The notes: a model not told the origin generated them from the sequence alone. A DNA stretch of 64,000 bases from Gp6-AA40 sp963723495 (GCA_963723495.1 CAVRQR010000002.1:186001-250000); one strand, 5' to 3'; counted from the first letter of the stretch, positions 1-9,608 are shown. Numbers and translations: made by a program.

Positions 1-2203
1 GACACCCGTCAACACGATTCCACGCGACATCACCATCGTCACGACGGTGCGCCAGGTCGCACCGAGGGCTATTCGCAGTCCAATCTCGCGGCTTCGCGTC
101 GACACGACCTGTGAGAGCAACCCGTACAAGCCGATCGAAGCGATCAGCAGCGCGAGGCCGCCAAATACCACGAGCAGCGTGGTGTGCTGCTGCCGGTCCG
201 CAACCGTGAGGCTGATGACGTCCGACATCGACCTGACCTGACGAATTGGCTGGTCCGGGTCAACACCGTGGATGACCCGCTGCACGGGTGCAGCGTAGTC
301 GAGCGGATCGCCGGTCACCCGCACGATGAGATTCGATGCTATGCCTTCGACCTGCGGCGACGAGACATACACACCGGGCTTGGGATCCTGCTCGTACCCC
401 CGCTCGAGTACGTCCCGGACGACACCGACGATAGTGAACCAGGGCTCGTCTGGATCGAATCGGATTCGATGGCCGACCGCACTCTGGTTGGGAAGGAACT
501 GTCGCGCCAGTGTCTCGTTCACCACCGCTGCGCGCGGAGCCGCGGACGTATCACGCTCGTCGAGCAGACGGCCTTCAGTCGCCATGACACCGAGCGTGCG
601 CATGTAGTCGGGAGTGCCAACACGGAAGAGGGCATCTGGAATCTTCCCCCGGAACGGCCTGTCGCCCCTCGATGGCGAACACCCGTGTGTTGCCGATGCT
701 CTGGAAAGGAAGCGTCGAACCGAACGCCACACCTTCAACTCCAGGCTGAGCACGGATTAGAGCAGTCACGCGATCGTAGAAGGCTGCGCGTCTGGCCCCA
801 TCTGCGTACTTCGGCTGGGGAAGCGCGACCTGCATCGTCAGCACCTGGCGAGGATTGAAGCCGAGCTCGATGCCGCGCAGATTGGCCAGCGTCCTGAGCA
901 TCAGTCCCGCGGCAACGAGCAGCACCAGCGTCGCTGCGACCTGAAGGACGATCAGGCCGTCCCTCAGCCGCCGCGTCGTTCCGCCGCCGATTGAGCCTCT
1001 GGCGTTCTGTTGGAGCGCCTCGGATGTGGAGGCGCGTGAAGACTGGAGCGCGGGGCCGAGACTGAAGAGCAGACCGGTCGCAATCGACAGCACTCCGGCG
1101 GCGGCAAAGAGTTGCCATCCCCGCATGGACGCAGCCGAGAGCTGTAGACCAATGGGAACAAGCCGCTCGCTCATCGCTCCAGTCAGCGACGGAATCATCA
1201 GGCCGAGCGCGCCACCGACGACCGACAGACAGAGCGCCTCCACCACGATCTGCCGCGCCAGGCGAATCCGCGTGGCGCCGAGCGAAAGGCGGACCGCGTA
1301 CTCGCCACGCCGGGCCCAGGCTCGAGACAGAAGGAGGCTCGCAAAGTTCGCGCACGCGATCAGCACGATCGACATCGCGGCAACCATCAGGACGATCAGC
1401 TCGATGCGGGTGTCGCCGAGAATGTCTTCGCGCAACGGGACGACCACGGCGCCAACGTTGCCATTGTCTGGATACTGCGCCGTCAGTCGAGCCGCGATCG
1501 ATTTCATCTCGTCGTCGGCCGCCTGCACTGAGACACCCGGCTTCAAACGCGCCACGACGTTCAGGAAGTGTGAGCCGCGGGTAGTGGCCAGGTTTGGCGG
1601 CAACTGCATCGGAACCCAATAGTCGATCTCGCGACTGCGAAAGACGAACGACTTCGGGGCGACGCCGACGATCTCATGCCGGGCGTCGTTCATCGTCATG
1701 GTTCGACCAACGATCGCCGGATCACCGCCGTAGCGTCGCTGCCACAGGGCGTCGCTGATGATCACGACGCGAACACCCTGAGCGTCCTCTTCGGGGAAGA
1801 AGGAACGACCGAGTTGCGGCTGCACACCCAGCACATCGAAGAAATTGGTCGTCACTGCCCGCCCAAGGACCTGTTCGGGAGGACCATCCATCGTCAGGCT
1901 GGCGTTGACGGACCTTGTCGCGGCCAGGTCCACGAACGATCGATTGAGCGCGCGCCAATCGTTGTAATTGCCCGGGGCTGGAGTGTTCCTGGGAAATCCT
2001 GCGGCCGTGGCATCCTCCCAGACCATGACGAGTTGGTCGGGGCTGCCGTATGGGAGAGGACGAACCAGGACTGAATGGACGAGCGAGAAAATCGTGGCAT
2101 TGGCCCCGATGCCCAGGGCGAGCGTGGCAACCGCTGCTGCGGTGAAGATGGGCGTTTTTCTGAGCAGACGGAGGGCGTATCTGACGTCGGCAAGGAGGTC
2201 CAT
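1..2203 (-). CDS. ADOP-type FtsX/MacB-like ABC transporter permease, C-terminus cut by window edge, one frameshift
   Basis: Large inner-membrane permease of the acidobacterial 'duplicated orphan permease' type: MacB-like periplasmic core plus FtsX transmembrane domains, encoded without its own ATPase. The start at 2203 gives the typical MDLLADVRYALRLLRKTP entry followed by the first membrane helix (TLALGIGANATIFSLV). A large periplasmic domain follows, then an FtsX helix block near residues 265-420 and a second periplasmic part. The frame closes early at 575. After a run of five C at about 653-657 the next frame resumes with canonical sequence (GKIPDALFRVGTPDYM) and continues to the left edge, including GLYGLLSQVVSTRSREIGLR. 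One base too many in that homopolymer explains it, so I treat the gene as probably intact. The exported substrate is unknown; the family is linked to efflux or lipoprotein and peptide export. Confidence 0.9.
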
Positions 2204-2284
2204 GGCGTCTTAGACGGACGGAACCTCCCTGCCGGTTTACTCACCGGCGGCGGGTCTGTGCCGCTTTTAGAGAGAGCTGCGCCC

Positions 2285-2359
2285 GTCAACTCCCAACTAC
2301 CAAACTCCAATTCCCAACGAATCGGGCCCTTGGTTGGGAGTTGGCGATTGGGCGTTGAC
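2285..2359. repeat. Intergenic hairpin built from iterated CAACTCCCAAC words
   Basis: CAACTCCCAAC at 2287-2297 is a perfect 11-base inverted match to GTTGGGAGTTG at 2333-2343. An outer GTCAAC/GTTGAC pair (2285-2290, 2354-2359) could extend it. The sequence between repeats the same words imperfectly (AATTCCCAAC). It lies between the end of the gene finishing at 2378 and the start of the permease at 2203, both on the minus strand, so it could terminate the upstream operon. There is no clear T-run, so the terminator role is inference. Confidence 0.55.
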
Positions 2360-2377
2360 GCGTTTTTCAGCCCCCTG

Positions 2378-2746
2378 CTAAAGCGATAGCAGCCGGTCGA
2401 AGAACGATCGGTACTTCCGCAGCGCGAGACGGAGGTCCTCCGTCGAGCTTTGATCGCCGCGATCCCACTGCTGTTCAAGGTTCGTCCGTTCGTCGGCGAA
2501 GACCTCCGACAGCCGTTTGATCACCTGGGCGACCAGCGCGTCCGCCTCCTCTACCGCTTTGCGCGGTTCGTCGACAAAACCGGTCTGGATCCCCTCCCAC
2601 CGCGTCCGAAAACCGGCGGCTTCGTCGACAGCGAACATCGGCAGCGCGCGCGCCTCTTCGGATTCAACCGTGCGGTGTCTCGGCTCGTCCGTTTCGGCGT
2701 CCATCTTGCGTGCAAGATCGCGCGTCGTCAGTCGCTCCTGGCTCAT
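2378..2746 (-). CDS. Conserved hypothetical protein with FVDEPR motif (soluble)
   Basis: 122-residue soluble, charged protein. The C-terminal half carries RW..IQ..FVDEPR.AV.EAD.LV followed by a helical stretch ending STEDLRLALRKYRSFFDRLL. I recognise this pattern from uncharacterised proteins of soil bacteria and know no assigned function. It is a paralogue of the product encoded immediately upstream: both share the FVDEPR core and the STEDLR...FF/LFD ending. Its start ATG overlaps the stop of that gene by four bases (ATGA, 2743-2746), which indicates translational coupling and probably partner proteins. No signal peptide or membrane segment is visible. Confidence 0.75.
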   Translation of the reverse strand: MSQERLTTRDLARKMDAETDEPRHRTVESEEARALPMFAVDEAAGFRTRWEGIQTGFVDEPRKAVEEADALVAQVIKRLSEVFADERTNLEQQWDRGDQSSTEDLRLALRKYRSFFDRLLSL

Positions 2747-3303
2747 GATGCCCTCCTTACGGCAGGCCGATTGGCCGCCACCAGTTCATCGAATAGCGCG
2801 CGGAAGTGGACCATCGCCTGACGGAGATCCTCGGTGCTCGCGCTCCCGCGCTCGTGCCGTGCGACGATCTCGCGCCCCGCGCGATAGTGGTTGAGCACGT
2901 GTGCGTGATCGACCGACAGATCGTCGAGCCGGCGATCGGGATCGTCGACGGGATAGCCACGACTGCGCATCACCTCACTGATCAGCCGGTCGGCCTCGAG
3001 AACGGCAGCACGCGGTTCATCCACGAACTGCGCCTGTACACTTCGCCACGCGGCAGTGAAACGAACCGCGTCCTCGCGTGACAGTGGCCTGATCGAGAAG
3101 GACTCGACTCTCAACTGACGTTCGCGCAGTTGTCGTTCAGCCTCTGCCGGTGTGCGAGCCGACTGCAGGGCATGGTCGTACTCAGGCCCGAACCGGGCAC
3201 GGAGGGCCGAAGTCCTGCGCCACCTCCGAAGAACCCACGCACCGGCGACGATCAGCACCGCAACCACGACGATTGCGATTACTATCAGCATCTCATTGTT
3301 CAT
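2743..3303 (-). CDS. Membrane-anchored conserved hypothetical protein with FVDEPR motif
   Basis: 186 residues. An N-terminal membrane helix (residues about 4-25) is followed by a basic RRWRR stop-transfer stretch, then ARFGPEYDHAL and a coiled-coil-like Arg/Glu-rich region (AEAERQLRERQLRVE). The core domain has W..VQ..FVDEPRAAV.EADRL, then DLSVDHAHVLNHYR and STEDLRQAMVHFRALFDEL. The family is widespread in Actinobacteria and Acidobacteria as 'hypothetical protein'. First gene of a two-gene operon with its soluble paralogue (four-base overlap). Topology predicts a short outside tail and a cytoplasmic domain. Function unknown. Confidence 0.8.
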   Translation of the reverse strand: MNNEMLIVIAIVVVAVLIVAGAWVLRRWRRTSALRARFGPEYDHALQSARTPAEAERQLRERQLRVESFSIRPLSREDAVRFTAAWRSVQAQFVDEPRAAVLEADRLISEVMRSRGYPVDDPDRRLDDLSVDHAHVLNHYRAGREIVARHERGSASTEDLRQAMVHFRALFDELVAANRPAVRRAS

Positions 3304-3463
3304 TTTTCACCTCGTCACAGGTTCCATCTGTGGAGGGAGCAAGAGCGGTACCCGATCGAGCGATGAGCGACAGGCCGAGCTCGATACGTCCTTGTGACGC
3401 GCGCGTCATGGTCGGGTAAAGACCTCAACGTACGGTGTGTCCGTTCCGGAGGGAGGACACCAC

Positions 3464-4726
3464 ATGCGTCATCAGACCGCCACAGTGGCTCTCGCGCTCC
3501 TGCTCAGCGTGGCCACAGTCGCCACGGCAAGCGCTCAGAACGACAGAGCCGACGACCACCAGCAACCGAACTCGAGCGTGCAGCTGGGGCCCAGGCCTTT
3601 CTTTCTGTTGAAGGAGATGGAAGACGGCAGTTTGAAGCGCCAATTACAACAATGCTCCGCCGGGCCGTTCAAGAGGAGCGACTTCTCAATCGGGCATCGC
3701 GGTGCCGCGCTGCAATTTCCCGAGCACACCAAAGAGTCCTATGAAGCCGGCGCACGCATGGGGGCAGGGATTCTCGAATGTGATGTCACCTTCACGAAAG
3801 ACAAGCAACTGGTCTGTCGCCACGCGCAGAACGATCTGCATACGACCACCAACATTCTGGTGACCCCGCTCGCCAGTACCTGCCTCAAGCCCTTTACTCC
3901 CGCGGTGCTCGGACCGGATGGCCAGATCATCACTCCCGCAACTGCTGAATGCCGCACGAGTGAAATCACGCTGGCCGAATTCAAAACCTTGCGGGGCAAG
4001 ATGGACGCATCCAATCCGGCCGCTCAGACTCCCGCACAGTTTCTCGGTGGGACAGCCAATTTCCGCACCGATCTCTACGCGGGGCCGACCAGTGGGCAGC
4101 TGATGACGTTCGCCGAAAGCATCGAGCTGTTCAAGAAACTCGGAGTGAAGCACACGCCCGAACTCAAGTTCCCGGAAGTACCGATGCCATTCGACGGGTT
4201 CACGCAGGAGATGTACGCGCAGAAGATGATCGACGAGCTCAAGGCGGCTGACGTCAGACCGCGCGATGTCTTCCCGCAGTCGTTCAACAAGGCGGACGTT
4301 CTTTACTGGATCAAAGCTGAGCCATCCTTCGGGCAACAGGCGGTGTTCCTGGACGATGCGAATACGGTGGCTGACTTGCCAAGCTACGCCGATCTCGTGG
4401 GCTACCGCGCCGAAGGCATTCGAATCTGGGCGCCGCCCACGTTCGCACTGCTCTCCCTCGACGGCGCCAACCGGATCGTCGCATCGCAGTGGGCGCGCGA
4501 CGCACGAAAGGCTGGACTTGACATCATTACGTGGACGCTGGAGCGATCAGGCATCCTGGCCGACGGCAATAACGGCTTCTACTATCAGACCATCGACCAG
4601 GCCATCACGCGTGAGGGCGATCTCTATAAGGTGATCGACGTGCTCGCCAAAGACGTGGGCGTCATCGGCATCTTTTCAGACTGGGCCGCGCCGGTGACGT
4701 TCTACGCCAACTGTATGGGAAAGTAG
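3464..4726 (+). CDS. Secreted glycerophosphodiester phosphodiesterase (GDPD family)
   Basis: Hydrolyses glycerophosphodiesters to glycerol-3-phosphate and an alcohol. The ATG at 3464 is chosen over an in-frame GTG at 3437 because GGAGGGAGGA precedes it and the protein then starts with a clean signal peptide (cleavage near ATASA-QN, residue 24). About 420 residues. GDPD catalytic signature: GHRGA (His78, Arg79), PEHT (86-89), ECDV (Glu105, Asp107) and His120, followed by the TIM-barrel end with IITWTLERSG. Exported, so periplasmic or extracellular. The next gene, 51 bases downstream on the same strand, is a phospholipase C, suggesting joint phospholipid breakdown for phosphate or carbon. Confidence 0.9.
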   Translation: MRHQTATVALALLLSVATVATASAQNDRADDHQQPNSSVQLGPRPFFLLKEMEDGSLKRQLQQCSAGPFKRSDFSIGHRGAALQFPEHTKESYEAGARMGAGILECDVTFTKDKQLVCRHAQNDLHTTTNILVTPLASTCLKPFTPAVLGPDGQIITPATAECRTSEITLAEFKTLRGKMDASNPAAQTPAQFLGGTANFRTDLYAGPTSGQLMTFAESIELFKKLGVKHTPELKFPEVPMPFDGFTQEMYAQKMIDELKAADVRPRDVFPQSFNKADVLYWIKAEPSFGQQAVFLDDANTVADLPSYADLVGYRAEGIRIWAPPTFALLSLDGANRIVASQWARDARKAGLDIITWTLERSGILADGNNGFYYQTIDQAITREGDLYKVIDVLAKDVGVIGIFSDWAAPVTFYANCMGK

Positions 4727-4777
4727 AGCTTCAAGCTCAACATCACTTCGGGCACGCCATTTGATTCTCGCAGGAGG

Positions 4778-6013
4778 ATGAAATGGTGTGCGTTTCTCGC
4801 AACAGCTCTGCTGCTCTTCGGGGGCGCGCACTCCAGCGCCGCGGCGTATTCCGTCCTCGCACATGAAGCCCTCGTCGACGAGGCGTGGTCTGAACAGATA
4901 GCGCCGCTGCTGACGCGTCGCTTTCGGCGCGCGTCGGCCCAAGAAGTGGAACAGGCCAGAGCGTTCGCCTATGGCGGATCGCTCATCCAGGACCTTGGGT
5001 ACTACCCATTCGGGAGCCGCTTTTTTTCAAATCTCGTTCACTACGTGCGTTCCGGCGACTTCGTCACGGCGTTGATTGCCGAATCGCGCACGCTCGAGGA
5101 GTACGCGTTTGCGCTGGGTGCGCTCGCGCACTACGCGAGCGACAACGCGGCGCATCCCGCCGTGAACCACGCACTGCCGAAGATCTACCCAAAGCTGCGC
5201 GAGAAATTCAGCGGCGACGTGCTCTTCGGCGAATCACCCACCCGTCATGTCATGGCTGAATTCGCCTTCGATGTCGTGCAGGTCGCTCGTGGCCAGTTCA
5301 AGTCGGACGCCTACCAGCGCCTCATCGGGTTCGAAGTCGCGCGACCACTCCTCGAGCGCGCGTTTCGTGTGACCTACGGCCTGGAGCTGAAAGACGTCTT
5401 CGGGGATGTGGATCTGGCCATCGGCACGTACCGCCGCGCCGCGAGCCAAATCATTCCAGACGTCACGCGTATCGCCTGGCGTGAAAAGCGCGATGAAATC
5501 GTATCAGTGACGCCGGACGTGACCGAGCGTGACTTCGTCTACACGATGACACGGCAGGAATACGAGGAGGCGTTCGGGACCGGCTACCGCAAGCCGGGGT
5601 TGCTGGTGCGCCTGGTGGTCGCCGTATTCAAGGTCCTTCCCACGTTCGGTCCGTTCAAGCCGCTCGCATTCGAACCACTGCCGCCTGAGACCGAGCGCAT
5701 GTTCCTGGATAGTTTCGGGGCCTCGCTGAATCAGTACCGACAGCTGCTTCGCTCGCTTCAGGAGGGACGCCTGTCATTGCGCAACATGGATCTCGATACA
5801 GGCACAAGACCAGTGCGCAGCCGCAACGCGCTGGCCGACGAGACCTACGCCGACTTGATCAAGAAACTGGAGAAGGTGAAGTACGCCGGCGCGTCACCGG
5901 GTCTCCGCAGCGCGCTGGGCGAGCACTACGGCACCGCACGCCGTGCGACGCGTAGTGCCTCCGCCACGCGGAGGGGCACTACGCCGCTCGGACGTTCTAC
6001 TTCTTCTCGGTGA
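4778..6013 (+). CDS. Exported zinc-dependent phospholipase C family protein
   Basis: 411 residues with an N-terminal signal peptide (MKWCAFLATALLLFGGAHSS, cleavage near SAAA-YS). The mature part begins with the family pattern YSVLAHEALVDEAW and has several His/Asp-rich helices (GALAHYASDNAAHPAVNH, residues about 115-132) that supply zinc ligands in the Zn_dep_PLPC / S1-P1 nuclease fold. Likely cleaves phospholipid head groups outside the cytoplasm. AGGAGG abuts the start codon with no spacer, which is odd, but no better start is visible. The last 30 residues are low-complexity Arg/Ser/Thr and include a hairpin, so the real C-terminus may lie slightly earlier if a base is wrong near 5930. Follows the GDPD gene. 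Confidence 0.8.
   Translation: MKWCAFLATALLLFGGAHSSAAAYSVLAHEALVDEAWSEQIAPLLTRRFRRASAQEVEQARAFAYGGSLIQDLGYYPFGSRFFSNLVHYVRSGDFVTALIAESRTLEEYAFALGALAHYASDNAAHPAVNHALPKIYPKLREKFSGDVLFGESPTRHVMAEFAFDVVQVARGQFKSDAYQRLIGFEVARPLLERAFRVTYGLELKDVFGDVDLAIGTYRRAASQIIPDVTRIAWREKRDEIVSVTPDVTERDFVYTMTRQEYEEAFGTGYRKPGLLVRLVVAVFKVLPTFGPFKPLAFEPLPPETERMFLDSFGASLNQYRQLLRSLQEGRLSLRNMDLDTGTRPVRSRNALADETYADLIKKLEKVKYAGASPGLRSALGEHYGTARRATRSASATRRGTTPLGRSTSSR
5952..5982. terminator. Strong hairpin at the end of the phospholipase gene, possible bidirectional terminator
   Basis: GTAGTGCCTCCGC (5952-5964) pairs with GCGGAGGGGCACTAC (5968-5982) apart from a two-G bulge, leaving a three-base loop. It sits between convergent transcription units: phospholipase on plus, regulator and fragment on minus. 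No T-run follows, so termination is inferred from position and stem strength. Confidence 0.4.
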
Positions 6014-6240
6014 TCGAGATCGGGGAATTCAGCGTGAACCGCAGCTCGGTCTCGGGCGCGAGTTCCGCCGGATCTCCGGCGCCGACCGCGGTCTTCTTGG
6101 CATCCTTGCCCTTCGTCGTTTTCGCTTCCTGGATGAACGTGTCTGTGTCGAGTTCCACCCGCCAGGGGCAGTGGGCACCACGCCTCAGCACGTCGAGCGC
6201 CACATAGGCCGCGACCCAGAAGAATGAATCCGGCGGGTCT
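5997..6240 (-). pseudogene. Possible C-terminal fragment of a secreted or envelope protein
   Basis: A minus-strand frame reads SFFWVAAYVALDVLRRG... and ends ELRFTLNSPISITEKK. The ending resembles the terminal strand of acidobacterial envelope proteins (pattern 'TEL.FRL..P.TI'). It has no convincing start, overlaps the end of the regulator gene in another frame, and may be a remnant or chance. I cannot name a family. Confidence 0.2.
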
Positions 6241-6844
6241 CGAAGGAGCGGCCCTCGCTTTCGACCATTCTGACAAGTTCGGCGACCGAACTCACTTCCA
6301 GCTTGAACATGACACGAGCGCGTTGCACCTTCACCGTCTTCTCCGCCGTGCCGAGCTCCGCGGCGATCTCCTTGCTCGACAGCCCACGGGTGAGACCAGC
6401 AGTGACCTGGCGCTCGCGCAGCGTCAGGCGATGCACGCGTTCGACAAACACTTCATGGAGTCGTCGCTCCACTGCATGGCGGGCGCTTCTTGCCAGACCT
6501 CGCGTCACGGCTTCTACAAGTTGTTCCGTGTCCACAGGCTTGGTCAGGAAATCGACCGCTCCACCCTTCATCGCCTTGACGACCGTCGGCACATCTCCGC
6601 CAGCCGTCACGAAGACGATCGACAATGCGCTATCGCCGAGTCGCTTCTGCAGCTCCAATCCGGATAATCCCGGCAGGTAGTGGTCGACGACGACACAGGC
6701 AGGACCAGTGGGACGCTTCTCGAGGAAGGACTCTGCTGAACCAAACGCGCAGACCGCAAAACCCGATGCTGTGAGGTACTGCGCCAGCACGCCGCGCGCG
6801 CCATCGTCACGATCCACGATGAAAACGTTGCCGGGCACCACCAT
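6185..6844 (-). CDS. FixJ-type two-component response regulator (receiver + LuxR HTH)
   Basis: Receiver domain residues 6-120 with acidic pocket Asp11/Asp13, phospho-acceptor Asp54 (VVVDHYLPG), Thr80 and Lys102 (FLTKPVD, typical of FixJ). The C-terminal LuxR/GerE HTH (about 138-200) has LTLRERQVTAGL, SSKEIAAELG and KTVKVQRARVMFKL. I set the start at 6844 (MVVPGNVFIVDRD), since upstream sequence in the frame looks non-coding. The tail after VRMVES is about 20 residues longer than usual and looks like read-through. No adjacent kinase gene is paired with it. Confidence 0.85.
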   Translation of the reverse strand: MVVPGNVFIVDRDDGARGVLAQYLTASGFAVCAFGSAESFLEKRPTGPACVVVDHYLPGLSGLELQKRLGDSALSIVFVTAGGDVPTVVKAMKGGAVDFLTKPVDTEQLVEAVTRGLARSARHAVERRLHEVFVERVHRLTLRERQVTAGLTRGLSSKEIAAELGTAEKTVKVQRARVMFKLEVSSVAELVRMVESEGRSFETRRIHSSGSRPMWRSTC

Positions 6845-7273
6845 GGAATGGAACGTCGACAAAGGAGACTTTGTACATGGCCGAGCTGGAGGGTGCAGCT
6901 CGACCTCGTCCACTCGCTCGAAGAACATCAAGCTCGTCCGACCGCGAGATGTCGTGATAGCCGTTGGCTCATGGCGGGCACCTGACAACTGGGCCAATGA
7001 GATCTCTTCGAGAAACAACACGACGACCGCTGCACGGCGCTGGCGCACGTCTTGAAAGACATGCTGCGTCGCGGACGGCCTTGTCGAGGACAGGGCCGGA
7101 CCGGCAGATGACGGGGTCGGTAGCTTTCGATCAACCGCGCGCTCAAACCGGCGCCGCATCGGGAAATGAGCACCGGCGCGCGGCATTCCGATCGACGGTA
7201 GCCGACCCCGTTTCCCGTACGCCCTTCCTCATCACTGAGTGGTTCACGTCGGCGGCCTCCCGGTGCGCGGGAG
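6845..7273. other. 429-bp intergenic region, no gene recognised
   Basis: Between the end of marC (7274) and the start of the FixJ-type regulator, both minus strand. All frames give low-complexity or arginine-rich translations with no family I recognise. It should hold the regulator's promoter, but I see no convincing -35/-10 pair. Confidence 0.5.
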
Positions 7274-7960
7274 CTACAACCGGCGTGGGATCGGAATGTG
7301 GAATTCCTCGATCACGCCATCGCAGAAGATCTGCACGCCGATCGCCACCAGAATGAAAGCCGAGAGGCGCAGGAGCACAATCGTTCCGGTGTCTCCGAGC
7401 TTGCTCAGAAGCGCCGTCGCAAATCGGTAGCACACGTAGATCGTGACCACGACGATCACGAGCCCGAGGGCCGTGCCAAGAACCGATGTGAGCGGCGTTG
7501 CTCCCTGCACGCGTGTTGTGGCCCCGAGCGTGAGGGCCACGGAAAGCGACCCCGGCCCGACCGTCAATGGAAACGTCAGCGGGAAAAAGCTTCGGCTTCT
7601 CATATGTCGATCGTCGAGCGGTGTGATCGCAGCCGGCGCGGCGAGCCGTGAATCGGGACTCGCTTCTGCCCGCAACAACTGCCATCCAGACGTGAGCACG
7701 AGCAGACCACCGGCAATCTTGACCACCGCCAGCGACAGCCCGAAGAACTGCAGGACGTAGGAACCCACCAGCATGGCGGACACGAGCAGGATCAGCGAGT
7801 CGGTCGCGATGCGCCGCGCCATCGTGCGGCGCGTGGACTCTGATGCACCTGGTGTGGTGGAAAGGAAAATTGGCGCGCCGCCAATCGGGTTGATGATCGG
7901 AAGGAGTGCGGCAACCGTGAACGCAACCACACGGACAAAGGCGGCAAGAACGTCGGCCAT
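7274..7960 (-). CDS. MarC family inner-membrane protein
   Basis: 229 residues from the ATG at 7960 (MADVLAAFVRVV). Six predicted hydrophobic segments and the family's hallmark first loop (ALLPIINPIGGAPIFL), a loop with FFPLTFPLTVGPGSLSV, and the C-terminal helix ending FCDGVIEEFHI. MarC/SNARE-like proteins are integral membrane proteins of uncertain function, once wrongly linked to multiple antibiotic resistance. An in-frame start at 7999 would add 13 hydrophilic residues and is less likely. Lies downstream of a NarL-type regulator in the same direction, 78 bases from its restored stop. Confidence 0.85.
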   Translation of the reverse strand: MADVLAAFVRVVAFTVAALLPIINPIGGAPIFLSTTPGASESTRRTMARRIATDSLILLVSAMLVGSYVLQFFGLSLAVVKIAGGLLVLTSGWQLLRAEASPDSRLAAPAAITPLDDRHMRSRSFFPLTFPLTVGPGSLSVALTLGATTRVQGATPLTSVLGTALGLVIVVVTIYVCYRFATALLSKLGDTGTIVLLRLSAFILVAIGVQIFCDGVIEEFHIPIPRRL

Positions 7961-8038
7961 GCGGCCATGTCTTATGCACCTCTCGGGCCGGGCAGGCACC
8001 GACGAGATCGTCTTCCCGAGTCGAGGGCGAGTTGGTCG

Positions 8039-8699
8039 CTACGTGTTGATCAACCCCAGCCAGGTCGCGTAGCGTACCGAGGTCTGCGGTGTTCTTGAAG
8101 CCGAGCACACGCATGATCTCGTACTTGTGTGTCTCGACAGTCCGCGGAGACACCTGCAGCGCGGCTGCAATCTCGCGCATGCGGTAGCCCTTGGCAATCA
8201 GCTGCAGCACCTGCCGCTGCCGCGGAGTGAGCTTGGCCAGCGGCTTCTCGGCAACCGGCAAGCCGCCGATCCGTTCGGCAACCTGCGGGCTTACGTAGGT
8301 GCCGCCGCTCAGCACTTCGTGAATCGCCGTGACCAGTTCCTGACCCGCCGCGTGCTTCGAGACGAAGCCCACGGCGCCTGCCGAAATCGCTTCCTTGGCG
8401 ACCCGCGGGTCGGCGTACATCGTGAGGATGATGATCTTTGCCGTCACGCCGCGCGCGCGCAGCTGCACGATCGCATCGAGCCCGCTCAGTCCGGGCATCG
8501 AGAGATCCGCGATGATCAAGTCGGGCTGCAGATCGACAGCGGCCTCGACGAGGCTCGTCCCGTCGAGGACAGTGCCGACCATCTGACAGTGGTCGGCGAG
8601 AAGGCGGTTCAGCCCCTCGGCCACCATCATGTGGTCATCGGCGAGCAGAGTTCGAGGCCCCTCGGTCACGATGCTCGTCCCTGAAAAATCATTCAGCAT
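8039..8699 (-). CDS. NarL/LuxR-type response regulator (one frameshift near C-terminus)
   Basis: Receiver domain: Asp21/Asp22 (LLADDH), phospho-acceptor Asp65 (LIIADLSMPG), Thr94, Lys116 (GFVSKHAAG). After GGTYVSPQVAERIGG comes the HTH (LTPRQRQVLQLIAKGYRMREIAAAL, RTVETHKYEIMRVLGFKNTADL). As written the frame runs past the expected end into the downstream membrane gene. Removing one C from the doublet at 8077-8078 restores the textbook ending LVRYATWLGLINT and a stop at 8039, which I use. Likely partner of the HisKA_3 kinase at 9609, since NarL regulators pair with this kinase class and the two are neighbours on opposite strands. Confidence 0.88.
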
Positions 8700-8952
8700 T
8701 AACGCCGAGCCCCTTCATTCCGAACATACGTCACGGATTGTGATGGCCTTGCACAGTTTTTTCGTCGAACGCCGCGATGAAGCCATACCCTGGGTGAGGT
8801 AGGAGACCCCCCTCTGATGCGGTTGTCAAGACTGTCTCAGCCGCCCTGGCCTCTGCGGTGGGGTAGCTACACGCGGCCCAGGAACGGGCCAAAGCACTTA
8901 CCGTGCCCGGCCGTTTGGGGTACGGCATTGCGGAGGGTGCGGCCGCGGGCGA

Positions 8953-9276
8953 CTAGCGCGACCTCGACCCCGAACCGAGGGGCATCCTGGAGCGCAGGAG
9001 AATCTCGTCGACAATGACCTGCGGCTCCTCGCGCAGAACCATGCGCATGCCCTGCAGGATCAGAAACTCCCGCGACGACAGGAATCCGTCGAGCGCTTCG
9101 CGGCTGTCCCATTCGGACACGAGCGTCAGGAGCTGAGTATCGCCGGCATCCGACATCAGACGGCACGTCAGGCAACCAGGCCATAGGTGTATCCGGTGGA
9201 TGAACCCGTCGATGGCGCTCAAAGCCTCCAATCGCTTGTCCTCTTTCACACGCATGTGCACGGTAGCTATATGCAT
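8953..9276 (-). CDS. Antibiotic biosynthesis monooxygenase (ABM) domain protein
   Basis: 107 residues from ATG 9276. Single small alpha/beta-barrel ABM domain: strand MHIATVHMRV, helix EALSAIDGFIHRIHLWPGC, strand TQLLTLVSEWDSREALDGFL, helix REFLILQGMRMVL. ABM proteins act as small cofactor-free oxygenases or heme-degrading enzymes, or only bind small molecules, so the reaction cannot be assigned. The fit to this fold is good; a longer in-frame upstream start looks non-coding. It lies between the NarL regulator and a divergent sensor kinase. Confidence 0.65.
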   Translation of the reverse strand: MHIATVHMRVKEDKRLEALSAIDGFIHRIHLWPGCLTCRLMSDAGDTQLLTLVSEWDSREALDGFLSSREFLILQGMRMVLREEPQVIVDEILLRSRMPLGSGSRSR

Positions 9277-9608
9277 CGGAAGAGGTATCCCGACCTCCGG
9301 CCGCCGGCTCACCGCGACGTCCTGCGGCAACGCTCCCCGCGACCAGCCGATTCCCGCGGGTGCCTTCGGCCTCGAACAACCGCTACAGCACATCGCGGGC
9401 CGCTCTCGAGTCGAGGGCCTAGCGAGTGGCGGCGTTGCTGCGTCCATTGACAAACGCAACCAGCATGCCCGTTTTTCTGGACGACGGGCGAGGTGAAGAA
9501 GCGATCAGCATGGTGACGCGGGCCGTTGCCCTTCGCGGGTTGGCCACGGCTCAGCACAGCCGAACGGGCAGGTGCGATAGGATCTCGATTCACGCGGACA
9601 CCAATCCC
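9277..9608. other. 332-bp divergent intergenic region
   Basis: Separates the ABM gene (minus) from the sensor kinase (plus). Should hold both promoters. The plus-strand frame is open from 9426, so a longer kinase N-terminus is possible, but that stretch has no recognisable domain. I see no clear operator. Confidence 0.4.

Noticed and set aside
1026..1622. 198-codon plus-strand open frame inside the permease gene
   Set aside because: Antisense shadow of a conserved membrane protein gene; translation has no domain and is Arg/Ser-rich.
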